Positions 1 to 38,413 of a DNA stretch of 39,709 nucleotides are shown here, piece by piece; position 1 is the first letter of the stretch; each line of letters begins with the position of its first letter. The notes beneath the pieces were generated by a model. That model was not told the DNA's origin, did not search any database, and saw nothing but the letters and a program-made list of their open reading frames with translations. Made by a program: the position numbers and the translations under genes. The DNA is from Reclinomonas americana ATCC 50394 (Eukaryota; Jakobida; Jakobea; Jakobida), in contig PS015072.1 in NCBI GenBank assembly GCA_048213135.1, forward strand, positions 77,521 to 117,229, written 5' to 3'.

Positions 1-189
1 AAAGAGAGAGAGAGAGAAAGGAGAAAAAAGGAGGACCATTGGAAAGGTCACCGTCGTAAACCTGTGTGTGAAAAAAAACGAGAGAAAGAAAAAACAACAG
101 ACTGTATTACTACTTTTCACACACGGGCACGAATTTGGGTGGCACACGTGCGCGCGGCACACAAGCGGACGGCTTGAGATACGCGACGA
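1..189. other. Noncoding flank downstream of the dynein light chain
   Basis: Purine-rich sequence 3' of the light-chain stop codon (the gene runs leftward). I see no gene, RNA or clear polyadenylation signal here. Confidence 0.5.
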
Positions 190-426
190 TCAGGAGGCCT
201 TGAATACGAGTACGGCCAGGTTGCCGCCCCAGAACACAAACAGGAGGGTGTTGACCTGCAGTGGGGAACAGGGAATGAGAATTAGGAAGGAAGAGGGAGA
301 GGGAGAAAAGAGTGTGTGCGGCGCAACTTCGTATGTGATTTCGAATGAAAAGTGCTCGCCGAGGATGACGTGCCAAGGGCCGCCCAGCTTCTTGTCGAGT
401 GAGTCCTTGATGTACTTGGAGGCGCC
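190..426 (-). CDS. DNAL4: DNAL4-like axonemal dynein light chain, C-terminal two exons (partial)
   Basis: LC8-superfamily dynein light chain, closest in my reading to the axonemal light chain 4 group. These small dimeric proteins bind dynein intermediate chains. Two exons are visible: 328-426 and 190-255, ending in TGA at 190-192. Joining them across intron 256-327 gives the family core: KYIKDSLDKK, then WHVILGEHFSFEITYE, then VNTLLFVFWGGNLAVLVFK. The FEITYE/VNTLL junction matches the family without gain or loss of a residue. The donor of this intron is GTTGCG rather than GTRAGT, and its acceptor is CTGCAG. Exon 328-426 is preceded by a good acceptor (CGACAG at 427-432), so the gene must continue upstream. 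The roughly 50 N-terminal residues expected of the family were not found in 427-1606. They may lie in the 802-nt gap, or the locus may be incomplete. Identity is confident; whether the gene is intact is unknown. Confidence 0.85.
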   Translation of the reverse strand, partial: GASKYIKDSLDKKLGGPWHVILGEHFSFEITYEVAPHTLFSPSPSSFLILIPCSPLQVNTLLFVFWGGNLAVLVFKAS

Positions 427-1524
427 CTGTCGATTGGAGAAGGGGGTGAGGGGGGAATGGGGGAAGGCGGAGGGTGAGGGGGGAATGGGGGAAAGGGGGA
501 AGAAGTGGGGGAAAGGAAAAGAGCGGAGTTGAGTGAAGACAGGTGCGACGTTATGCACGACTAAGTGGAGCACGGCACGCATTATGGCGAGGAGGATGAC
601 AGAGGAGTAACGAGCTGCAGCTACCAGTGGAGGACGTGAAGACTGTGTACAGGAAAAGAGAGGAAGGGGAAGAGGAACGGCATGCAGCACTGAGAGTGGA
701 AGATGCTAAGAGTACGAGCACGTGACGAGAGACAAGGACACTTCGCGAGATGACAGGTGATCGAGAGGAAGGAGAAGAGGAGTGAAATGCGCACTTCCGT
801 GGAGGATGGGGCACAAACACTGCAAGGTTGTGAATATGTGGTGAGCAAGGAAGAAGAGAGAAGCACAATGGATGACCAGGGGATGAAGCACAGAGAGAGG
901 TTGCACGTGATCGAGAGGCGAGGAGAAAGATAGGAAGGAAGGGAGAGGAGAAACAAGTTGCATTTTGCCAGTGGAGGACGAGACAGAAACTGCACAAAGT
1001 GCCTGCGATCGAGAGGCGAGGACGAAAAGAGAAAGGGAGGAAAGGAGTGGTAAGTTGCGTTTGCCAGTGGAGGGCAAGACAGAAACTGCTGTGATCGAGA
1101 TGAAAGGAGGAAGACAGGAGGTGCATGAATGGCAAGCTGTGTAAGAATGAGCTGTCACTAGAAGGCGACGAGCGCGCAAGTACTGCGCGAGGAGCCTGCA
1201 GCGATTTTATAAAAGTGTGCAAGGCAGCAGCGAGCGAGAGAGGAGTGGCACTCTGCATTTGCACCAGTGGAGGATGATATGACAAGGGCGATCGAGAAGC
1301 AAGGAGGCAGGGAGAAACGAGGAAGAGGAGTCGCATGCTGCGTAGTGTTGAGCTGTGCATGAGAATGCTGCAGTGACAGGAGAAGAAGGATGAGATGCAG
1401 TGGGGCAATCAACGATCAGTGGGCTGTTCGCGAGAGAAAAGACAGGGAGGAGGAGTATGCTGCCTGTCAAGGGTAAGGCCCAGTCATGGCACCTCAAGGT
1501 GATCGCAAAAAGAGACAGAGAGAG

Positions 1525-1570
<46 letters not shown>

Positions 1571-1606
1571 GAACGACGACGACGTCGTACGTAACGGTAA
1601 CGGTAA
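427..1606. other. Noncoding stretch between dynein light chain exons and the gap
   Basis: No recognisable protein coding on either strand. The open frames on the minus strand are serine/proline/leucine-rich translations of purine-rich repeats. It contains a degenerate minisatellite (about 600-1400, listed separately) and a (GA)n run at about 1511-1569 leading into the assembly gap. It may be an intron of the light chain or the intergenic spacer to IFT140. Confidence 0.6.
600..1400. repeat. Degenerate minisatellite, about 100-nt period
   Basis: A unit containing GATCGAGAGGCGAGGA followed about 60 nt later by CCAGTGGAGGA recurs. The first motif is seen near 758, 908, 1007, 1092 and 1290. The second is near 622, 808, 967, 1064 and 1264. 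Spacings are 149, 99, 85 and 198 nt, consistent with a unit near 100 nt with one doubled step. Copies are well diverged. Confidence 0.7.
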
Positions 1607-2408
1607 NNNNNNNNNNNNNNNNNNNNNNNNNNNNNNNNNNNNNNNNNNNNNNNNNNNNNNNNNNNNNNNNNNNNNNNNNNNNNNNNNNNNNNNNNNNNNN
1701 NNNNNNNNNNNNNNNNNNNNNNNNNNNNNNNNNNNNNNNNNNNNNNNNNNNNNNNNNNNNNNNNNNNNNNNNNNNNNNNNNNNNNNNNNNNNNNNNNNNN
1801 NNNNNNNNNNNNNNNNNNNNNNNNNNNNNNNNNNNNNNNNNNNNNNNNNNNNNNNNNNNNNNNNNNNNNNNNNNNNNNNNNNNNNNNNNNNNNNNNNNNN
1901 NNNNNNNNNNNNNNNNNNNNNNNNNNNNNNNNNNNNNNNNNNNNNNNNNNNNNNNNNNNNNNNNNNNNNNNNNNNNNNNNNNNNNNNNNNNNNNNNNNNN
2001 NNNNNNNNNNNNNNNNNNNNNNNNNNNNNNNNNNNNNNNNNNNNNNNNNNNNNNNNNNNNNNNNNNNNNNNNNNNNNNNNNNNNNNNNNNNNNNNNNNNN
2101 NNNNNNNNNNNNNNNNNNNNNNNNNNNNNNNNNNNNNNNNNNNNNNNNNNNNNNNNNNNNNNNNNNNNNNNNNNNNNNNNNNNNNNNNNNNNNNNNNNNN
2201 NNNNNNNNNNNNNNNNNNNNNNNNNNNNNNNNNNNNNNNNNNNNNNNNNNNNNNNNNNNNNNNNNNNNNNNNNNNNNNNNNNNNNNNNNNNNNNNNNNNN
2301 NNNNNNNNNNNNNNNNNNNNNNNNNNNNNNNNNNNNNNNNNNNNNNNNNNNNNNNNNNNNNNNNNNNNNNNNNNNNNNNNNNNNNNNNNNNNNNNNNNNN
2401 NNNNNNNN
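1607..2408. other. Assembly gap (802 N)
   Basis: A run of N. It interrupts IFT140 after residue 1187 of my model. Roughly 240 C-terminal residues expected from the family, and perhaps the 5' exons of the dynein light chain, are hidden here. The left flank is a (GA)n run followed by an odd ACGT-shuffled tail (see findings). Confidence 0.99.
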
Positions 2409-11557
<9,149 letters not shown>

Positions 11558-12865
11558 TCTGCTTTCTCTCTCTCTTTTTCTCTTTCTCACACACACAGAG
11601 AGCACAGAGAGGCACACACACTCAACGCACAGTGTCCCGACTCGCAGAGAGACACTATGCGAGTGATTGAGAAAGAGACAGTTGTGTGGAGCGCGAGCGC
11701 CAAACCACGCAACGCGCTTTTTTCGCGCGCAAATTTCTTTTTTTGTGAAAGAGATCGTGAAGGGAGGGAAGGGAGAGAATGGAGGAGAGAAAGGTGTTGG
11801 GCGGCAACTATGAAGAAGAATTCGAATTCGAAAGCATGCCCATTTGGCAAACAAGTCCGGATCCCGGCGCCGGCGAATTCGAAGGTGCTTTTTTGTTCTC
11901 AACATCGAAGTTGTAGAAAGAAAGCACACGAGGTTGTTGGCGATCACTGTTAGATGCTCATTGTTGTGTTGTCTCAGTGAAGTTCTATACCATTATTATG
12001 AGATTTCATAACGCAGATCGATATCACTCGTACTATCTCGACGCAGCGCTGCGTTCCCTCTGCAACTTTTGCAATCCAAACAGGTGCAAATGCATGATGG
12101 GTGGCAGACACGGAGACATCACAGAAACACAAAAAAGCTGAACGTTGGCGTTGTTTTGCAAAGAAACCGTCTGACCGCCATCGATTTCGACCTAGTACCC
12201 AATGAGTTCGCCAAGCTCGAGCTCGCTGCGTGCAAGTCGACTGCGGCTCCGGTTCCACTGTGCATCCATGACCTTCGATGATCACAACCGGAAAGGATCA
12301 GCGCTGCGTGATGCGGCAGCGCGAAGAGCACAACTGCAAATGAAACAGAGGTGCAAGCGTTGCCCGTTTGATCCACGACCGCAGAGCGGCTTCACTGTAA
12401 ATCCTGCAACTCCTGCGCAAGAGGTGCACAGACTCACCGATATCAGACTTGCGGCGGTCAGGAATGGACACTGTGACCGCAGAGCGGCTCAGTGCAGGAA
12501 GCATTGGCACTTACCGATAGTGCGGCGTTCGATCAGCTGGTTTCAGCAACAAACACTGACGGTGCAAGGTGGCCGCACTGCAGAAAGCACAGACACTCAC
12601 CGACATCTAACGCGCGACGGGCGATCAACTGGCTTCAGGAACAGACACCGACGCTGCCAGTGCAGAACCATGCTCCAAAAGGCACTCCAAGGACGGCTGC
12701 AAACTCAAGCTTGCTTTCCCCCTTCCCCCCTGTCCCCTACCCCACTCCTCCCTTCAATCTGACTGCATCGCCTTGCTTCTTTGTACACTGTTGTACGTTG
12801 ATCTGGGAATTTCGTAACCAACTCTCTCTGATTCCTACCCCACCACCACCGCCCGCATCGATCGC
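11558..12865. other. Intergenic region upstream of IFT140
   Basis: About 1.3 kb between the IFT140 start and the CUE-gene stop, both minus strand. It must hold the IFT140 promoter. I see no convincing TATA box or RFX X-box. A cluster of palindromes lies at about 11818-11885 and a degenerate repeat at about 12370-12690. The 186-codon plus-strand frame at 12202-12762 lies over that repeat and has no recognisable content. Confidence 0.6.
12370..12690. repeat. Degenerate repeat, about 80-100-nt period
   Basis: GACCGCAGAGCGGCT occurs at about 12376 and 12475, 99 nt apart. CACCGATAT..GCGGCG..CAG-type blocks occur near 12434, 12513 and 12600. GATCAGCTGGTTTCAG and GATCAACTGGCTTCAG lie about 92 nt apart (about 12530 and 12622). 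Confidence 0.65.
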
Positions 12866-13971
12866 TTAGAACTTGACGCTGGTGTTGAGTCGCAAATCGT
12901 CATCCTCCTCCTCCTCAAACACACTGCGTTGACCGCTGGCCGCTGGATTGGTGGGTGGTGGCAGTGCGCTGCGACCAGGACGCTGCGGCGACACCGACAT
13001 GGTGGTTGACTTGTGGCGGGGATCCTCGAGCGACAAATCCTCGTCGTCGTGGTACATGAACGACTTGCGTGGCGGCGACGCGGAACTGGCCGCACCCGCC
13101 GCAACACCACCACCAGCGGCAACCGCCTGTGGTCGGGAGCCAGAGTCGTACGACAGTTCCTCTTCGTCATCTTGCGCTTCCAGCAAATCGGGCGCGTCGG
13201 GCAGGGCACTATGTGTGGAGAGAGAGAGAGAGAGAGTGTGAGCAAAATGTACGCTTTCCTCATCATTGCCGTGCAACGCAACGTGTAGCGCGCGTCGTGT
13301 TGCCTCTCCGCTGGCTTCGGCTTCTTCTTGAAGAGGTTCTTGAGGCCGGTGCCGAGGGCCGCCAGCTTGGCGCCAATGCCAGAGTTGGAGCGCTCACGCT
13401 GTGGCTCGGAGGATGGAGGGGCGCGGGTTTCTGGAGGAGGGGAAGGGGGGTGAGAAGGGGAGGAGGAGAGGGGAAGGCGGGTGAGAGGAGAAGGGGAGGG
13501 GAGGGGAGGGGAGGGGAGAAGAGAAGAGAGGTTGGAGAGTTAAGGGTAAGAGGGGCAGGGCGGAGGAGAGGAGAAGGCTGGAGAGAGGAGAGGAGAGGAG
13601 AAGGGGAAGGGAGGAAGAGGCAAGAGGGGAGGGGAGGGGAAGTGGGAAGGGAGAGGAGAGGGGAAGTGGGAAGGGAGAGGAGAGGAGAGGAGAGGAGAGG
13701 AGAGTCCTCTTACTTCTCCTTCTCCTTTTCTCTCCTCTTGCTTAGCATTCATCATCTCCATTCTTTCCTTGTCCTCTCTTATCCTCTTGTTCACCGCTTC
13801 CCTTTCCTCTTCCGTTTCCTTCCCTCTCCTCTCCTTCACTCATTCTTTCTTACTCATCTCTTGTCTTTCTTTCTCGTCTTCTTCAATCTGCCTGCTTCTC
13901 TGTTATTCTCGTGCTCTTTCCTCGTCTGCTGCCCTCTTCCTCTCCTCGTTCTCTCCTGTCTTTCTCTTTCG

Positions 13972-14025
<54 letters not shown>

Positions 14026-16004
14026 CTCCTCTCCTCCCTCTCCCCTCTCCTCACCTCCCGCCACCGCCGAGGCCTCCAAATCCTGCAACTCCACCGACGT
14101 CTCATAGCTCGACGGTCCGAGCTGCGGGCTCTGTCTCGATCCCTGCGGCAGCGGGGACGCGCCTCCAGTCTGACGCATGGCACGATGCTGCTCAGCGGCC
14201 GCTGCTCGCAGCTCCTCCTCGTGCAGCCTTCGCGCGAATTCCTCGTCGGCACTCAGGTGCGGATCCGCGTGCGCCGCCGGCATGCCGCCAGCAGCAGCGT
14301 CACCGCCACCACCGCCACCACCACCACCCAATGACAGGAAATCGGCGGGCAACACAGCAGCGGCGGCCTGTCCGTGGTCGTGCTCGGCGTGGGGGCGACC
14401 ACCGGAGTATGGGGGTGGTGGGCCGCGACGGGCGGCGGTGGCGGCGGGTGGGAGGCCGTGGCCGCCGCCGCCACCAGCGGTGGAGTGGTCGAATTGGTCG
14501 CTGAGGCCGAGGGACTGCGGTGGGGGGAATGGGTGAGGGAGGGGAGGGGAAAGGGGGAGTGAGGGGAGTGAGGGAAGAGAGCGAAAGAGATTGAGAATGA
14601 CAGAATCCGTCACACCAAACAGCGATCCTCAACGCATCATCAGAGTCACAGCCGCAAACTCACAGAAAGACACCAAGTCACAGAGACAGATACACACATA
14701 CCCACAGAGAGAGAGAGTGTGTGTGTGTGTGGTGTGAGAGAGAGAATGACAGACACGCCAACGAGTGATCCGTTGGCGTTACGCAACCGTAAAGAGACAG
14801 CAAGACTCAGATACACGCATACACACGAGCGCGCGCAGAAAGAGAGAAAGATACGCAAACGCCAGATGAACGAGCAGAAAAAAGAACGGCGACATACCAA
14901 TGAGCGACAGCCAGTACCTCGACACAGGTCGAGGAAGACACTCACAGAGAGACACCAAGCCACACAGAGAGTCACAGAGCCACACACAGAGAGAACAGAA
15001 CACGCCACGAAAAACCACACACACAGAGAGAGAGAGAGAATGACAGAATCCAAGCGAGACACGCCAATGAGTGACAGCCAGTACATCGACAGATGCAGTC
15101 GCACACGCCACAGAGAGATACCGGGTTACAGAGACAGAAACACGAGCACAGAGAGAGAGAGAGGACAGAGACAGAGAGAGATCAGCACGCAAATTCAATG
15201 ACCAGCGAGAATGAGAGATGATTGAACGTGGGCGAGTCACGCCAACGAGCGATTCCCAACACGTCGACACCGTTGGAGTTCACGCCACCCTCAGAGACAC
15301 ACACGAACAGTCACACACAGAGACGCGAGACACGAAAGAACAACCGAACACACCAACTCTTCTCCCTCCCTCTCTGCCCCCCTTTCCCTCTCTGCCCCCT
15401 CTTCTCCCTCTAATCTCTCTCTCTCTCTTCCCTCTCCTCCTCCTCCTCCAGCATGCCCACCTGATCCACATGCGCAGGCACACTCGTATCCTGCAACTCC
15501 AACAACTGCGTCACCGCCAGATCCATGTTTCCGCGTGTCAGACGCAAGATCTCTCGAATCACCACCGTGTCAGTTTGCTCAAACATCCTACAATAAGCGC
15601 ACAGAGAGAGAGAGAGAAGAGGGAACACACAGACACAGAGAGAGGGTGAGTGAGTGACAAAGAGACGGAAATATTAAGCTCTCAATGACAACGGACACAT
15701 GGGAGCTTGGGCACACATAGCATACATAGCAAGACAGGCAGTGTGTGAGTGTGTGAGTGTGTGAGTGTGTGTGTGTGTGCGTGTGTGTGTGACAACAGAC
15801 AAAGTGTGACACTTTGACAGAGACACATTGTGAGACACTCTCACACGCAGTGACACACACACACACACATACACACACAGTGTGACACACAATGAGAGCC
15901 AACGAGTGAAATAAAACGAAAAATCGTTGGTGTCTTATGTGTGTGCGTGCACAAACGCACCCTTTGAGTGTCTCAATCGCCTGTTGCTCTGTGATGGTTG
16001 CCAT
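12866..16004 (-). CDS. CUE-domain protein, complete, 373 residues
   Basis: Five exons: 15961-16004, 15461-15587, 14055-14514, 13283-13430, 12866-13208 (stop TAA 12866-12868). All are in phase, 374 codons with the stop. The N-terminal ~45 residues form a CUE domain, a three-helix ubiquitin-binding fold. Its conserved ends are visible: KGMFEQTD (the MFP position, here MFE) and GNMDLAVTQLLEL (the LL position). CUE proteins bind mono- or polyubiquitin, as in CUEDC1 and Tollip. After it come a Gly/Ala/Pro-rich stretch, a helix with SADEEFARRLHEEELR (about residue 150), a basic segment KLAALGTGLKNLFKKK, and an acidic, serine-rich C-terminus. The start is the first ATG before the domain, giving MATITEQQAIETLKG. 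One donor is GTTGCG (13277-13282). Ubiquitin binding is inferred from the fold, and the remainder is unrecognised. Confidence 0.85.
13431..14054. repeat. CUE-gene intron made of a polypurine arm then a polypyrimidine arm
   Basis: On the plus strand, 13431-13704 is almost all G/A, with repeated GGGGA near 13490-13520 and GAGGA near 13680-13704. It switches abruptly at 13705 to C/T-rich sequence up to 14054, ending in (CT)n at about 13976-14019. The two arms could pair with each other or form triplex DNA. Confidence 0.8.
14515..15460. repeat. Long CUE-gene intron with a degenerate 140-180-nt repeat
   Basis: The motif (A)CACGCCAACGAGTGA, followed by CCAGTACNTCGACA, recurs near 14753, 14893, 15057 and 15237 amid CACAGAGA-rich sequence. 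Two large TG/CA-rich stretches follow in the next intron (15588-15960). I see nothing coding. Confidence 0.65.
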
Positions 16005-16343
16005 TGTGTCTTCCTCTCTCTTTGTGTTCTTCTCTCTCTCTCTGTCTGTGTGTCTGTCTGTCTGTGAGCGTGTGCTCCGCGGTGCAACCGTGTCGCGAAT
16101 TTGAACAAAGAAAGGCGGACAATGAATGTCGGAGGACATTCACTTGTCTTCCCGACTTCGATACGTTGCGGAATGCCGCGTTGAGCGCTTGCATGTGGAC
16201 GAGAAAAAGAGGTGAATTGAACATGGATAATCCGCAGTTGTCCGCAAATGCAGCTTCAAGGCAATAGAGATAAAACTTTCACTGAACACACAAAAAATGA
16301 GCATCGCCAACAAGTCTCGTGCGTTTTCCTTCTACAACTTGAC
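16005..16343. promoter_or_regulatory. Spacer between giant-gene stop and CUE-gene start
   Basis: 339 nt between two minus-strand genes. By position it holds the giant gene's 3' end and the CUE-gene promoter. No specific motif is recognisable. The translations in it are not conserved-looking. Confidence 0.45.
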
Positions 16344-36047
<19,704 letters not shown>

Positions 36048-36515
36048 GGTTGGCGCACTCGTTGCGCGCTCTCTCGTGCACAACAGAAAACGGAGTGATA
36101 GGGACGCCACAATAGTTGTCAGACCGACAAGAAAAAGGCGGACGCGACAGGAGACGATACATATGACAATTTTTTTGACCGCGTCTCGCGTGGCACAGGC
36201 ACTCTTCGAGTCGCGGGTGCCGGACATTAGTGAATCCAGCCACACGCACACTGTTTGCTGCTGTCCAGCCTTGCTAGCTGACACTGGCACGAGTCGTCGA
36301 CCACAATGGACGAGCCACATGCGGTAGCGGCGGCGCGCAGCATGCTGTCGGTGCCGCCTCGCCCAAACCCACCTTCTGGATCCAGTGGTGTGTATGTGTA
36401 TGTGAATGTATGTATGTGTGTGTGTATATCTGTGTGTGTTTGTGGGAGAGAAAGCGTGCGTGTCCAGTCGTGTCCACGCCACTGACGACGACAATGACGA
36501 CGATGAGCAGCAGGC
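36048..36515. promoter_or_regulatory. Divergent promoter region between giant gene and RBR ligase
   Basis: 468 nt between the two head-to-head start codons (289 nt if the upstream ATG at 36225-36227 is used). It contains a TATG/TGTG-rich tract at about 36389-36445. No defined core promoter motif is recognised. A hydrophobic minus-strand frame covers 36048-36227. Confidence 0.5.
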
Positions 36516-38334
36516 ATGAATCCTTCGCAGGCTGGCGGGGGCTATCGAGCGCGGACAGACGTCTTTGGTGCGACTCCTAGCGGACAGCAGGTGCCGGGAG
36601 CACGTCCTTCGCCTCCTGCTGCGACGACTCCCAGTTGGCAGCAGCTGCCTGGAGCACGTCCCTCGCCTCCAGCTGCTACCACAACCAGTGCACGACCGCC
36701 GATGCCGGCAGCATGGGTCCCTGGCAGCATCCCGCTCTACAACGCACAAGGTGCCTTCATTGGATACGAAGCGCCACCGCCACCGCCACCACCGCCACCG
36801 CGCCCACCGAGTCCACCACCCGCTCCACAGCAGCAGCAGCAGCAGCAGCAGCAGCCGTTCATGCCTGTGTACCAAACAACACCAACGCCTTATGGTGGCG
36901 CAACATCCGCGGCCGCACAGCAGCTGCCATCGTCAGCAGCTGCACCGCAGCCAGTTGTGGTGCCACCACAACCAACCCAAGCACAGCATTCAGCGCCAGA
37001 TGTCCCTCCTCGAGCAGCAAGCACAAGACCGCCTCCACCACCGCCACCACCAGTGGTACAGCGAGCAGCCCCTGCACCGGTCGTCGCCAGCAATGCAACA
37101 CTACCTCCACCACCGCAACGAGCACAGCCGATAAGGGTAGCGGCGGCGCCGAGTGCCGTCTCTTCACAGGCAAGTTATTCTTCAGAGCAAAACTGGCGCT
37201 TCTTCGAGTACTCATCACCAACTTTGCAGGTGCCTCAACCGCAATCAGCGGCTGCCCCACAAGCACCGCCACTACCACCACCCGAGCCACTGGAGAGCTT
37301 GATCCGGTTCGACCCCTCGCTGACGTGCCAAGTGTGCTCGGACACCGGCCTTGAGATGTGCTATGCGCTGCCATGTAGCCACGGAATCTGCAAGGACTGG
37401 TCAGTGTGTGGCGGTCCTTCTTAAGATCTTGGTATTCCGTGCACGTATGCATGACGCTAATCGTGATGAATGCAGTCTGCTTGAGACTGTGCGCAGTCAC
37501 GTGACCAGTCGAACTGAGCCGCTGACATGCATGCAAAGGGGCTGCCGGCAAGGTACTGGTTGCCCTATCACGTTGCGTTCAATAATCAGTGGTTTGTTTA
37601 CCTCAATATGCGCCTTCATAGACATTCCTGTTGACATTATCTGCGACGCGTGCTCGACTGAACCGGAACATTTTGTCTTGTACGAAAACATGCTGAACGA
37701 GTACTTTATAAGGAGTGCAGCTCGCACGCGACAGTGTCCTGGTGTAAGTGCCCCGTTACCACCTGTCACCGCAATCGCAACATACTGAGACACGATGTTT
37801 CCCTGTTAGTGTGGCACGTGGTGTGAGCTGGTGAGAGTTCGCAACGGCCGCACTGACTATGACATGAGGTGCACGTGTGGAGCGCATTTCTGTTTCCGGT
37901 GTTGTTCTCCATGGAGCAACGGAGGGTGCTCAAACCCAAGCTGCGTGACACCAAGTCAGATTCTTCTCGCCGCCCCGATGATCGTGAGTTGTGGATCTTG
38001 GTCTAGGAACATGATGCTTGTGCAACTCACTGGTCTGCGCGCAGACAATCCCACCCAATCCCGAGCAACTGCCGAAAATGCGGGCGTGTCCTCGCTGCTT
38101 CTCTATACAAGGTAAGCGAAGATTTGGTGCATCGTGTACTCGATTGCCGTCGGAATAACCTGCGCTAACACTTTCACAGAACACGACAAGGGTTGCAAGC
38201 ACATGAGATGCCACTCGTGTCGCACCGAGTACTGCATGCGATGTCTCGCGGTGAAAGGACCCTCTGGATGGCCATGCGGTTCGTTCAACCACCCGTGCCC
38301 AGTTGCCCCTGTTCAAAATGTACCAGATGCGTGA
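36516..38334 (+). CDS. RBR-type E3 ubiquitin ligase (RING1-IBR-RING2), 492 residues
   Basis: Six exons: 36516-37399, 37476-37552, 37622-37743, 37810-37983, 38045-38111, 38180-38334 (TGA), all in phase. RBR ligases take ubiquitin from an E2 onto a RING2 cysteine and then pass it to the substrate. Residues 1-260 are Pro/Ala/Gln-rich and probably disordered, with polyproline runs and a nine-Gln run. RING1 starts CQVC (271-274) and continues PCSHGICKDC (286-295) and CMQRGC (313-318). IBR runs from CPGCGTWC (359-366) through CTCGAHFCFRC (382-392) to C401 and C406. RING2 starts CPRC (434-437), and KGCKHMRC carries the expected catalytic Cys447. The RING1 last Cys and helical linker (LYENMLNEYF) are restored in register only if the stop-free 69-nt segment 37553-37621 is an intron. 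There is no ankyrin, UBA or Ariadne domain. Substrates are unknown. Confidence 0.93.
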
Positions 38335-38413
38335 TGGGTAATAATGTCAGTGAATGACTCCAAAGAAATCGTCACTGCTGTGCATATGCAAAACAGCAAA
38401 ACACCATACACTG
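38335..38413. other. Short spacer between convergent stop codons
   Basis: Only 79 nt separate the RBR stop from the stop of the next gene on the opposite strand, so their 3' untranslated regions very likely overlap. No AATAAA is present. Confidence 0.7.

Noticed and set aside
551-1408. 285-codon minus-strand frame as light-chain N-terminus
   Set aside because: It is Ser/Leu/Pro-rich repeat translation and lacks the family's N-terminal helices.
11796-11808. Possible RFX X-box (GTTGGGCGGCAAC) upstream of IFT140
   Set aside because: The right half-site GGCAAC fits, but the left half GTTGGG breaks the pyrimidine positions of the X-box consensus.
12202-12762. A 186-codon plus-strand frame in the IFT140 upstream region
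   Set aside because: It covers the degenerate repeat 12370-12690 and has no recognisable domain or splice context.
36274-36875. Minus-strand coding upstream of 36227 in the giant-gene frame
   Set aside because: It overlaps the 5' part of the RBR gene antisense and consists of low-complexity Arg/Ser/Trp sequence.
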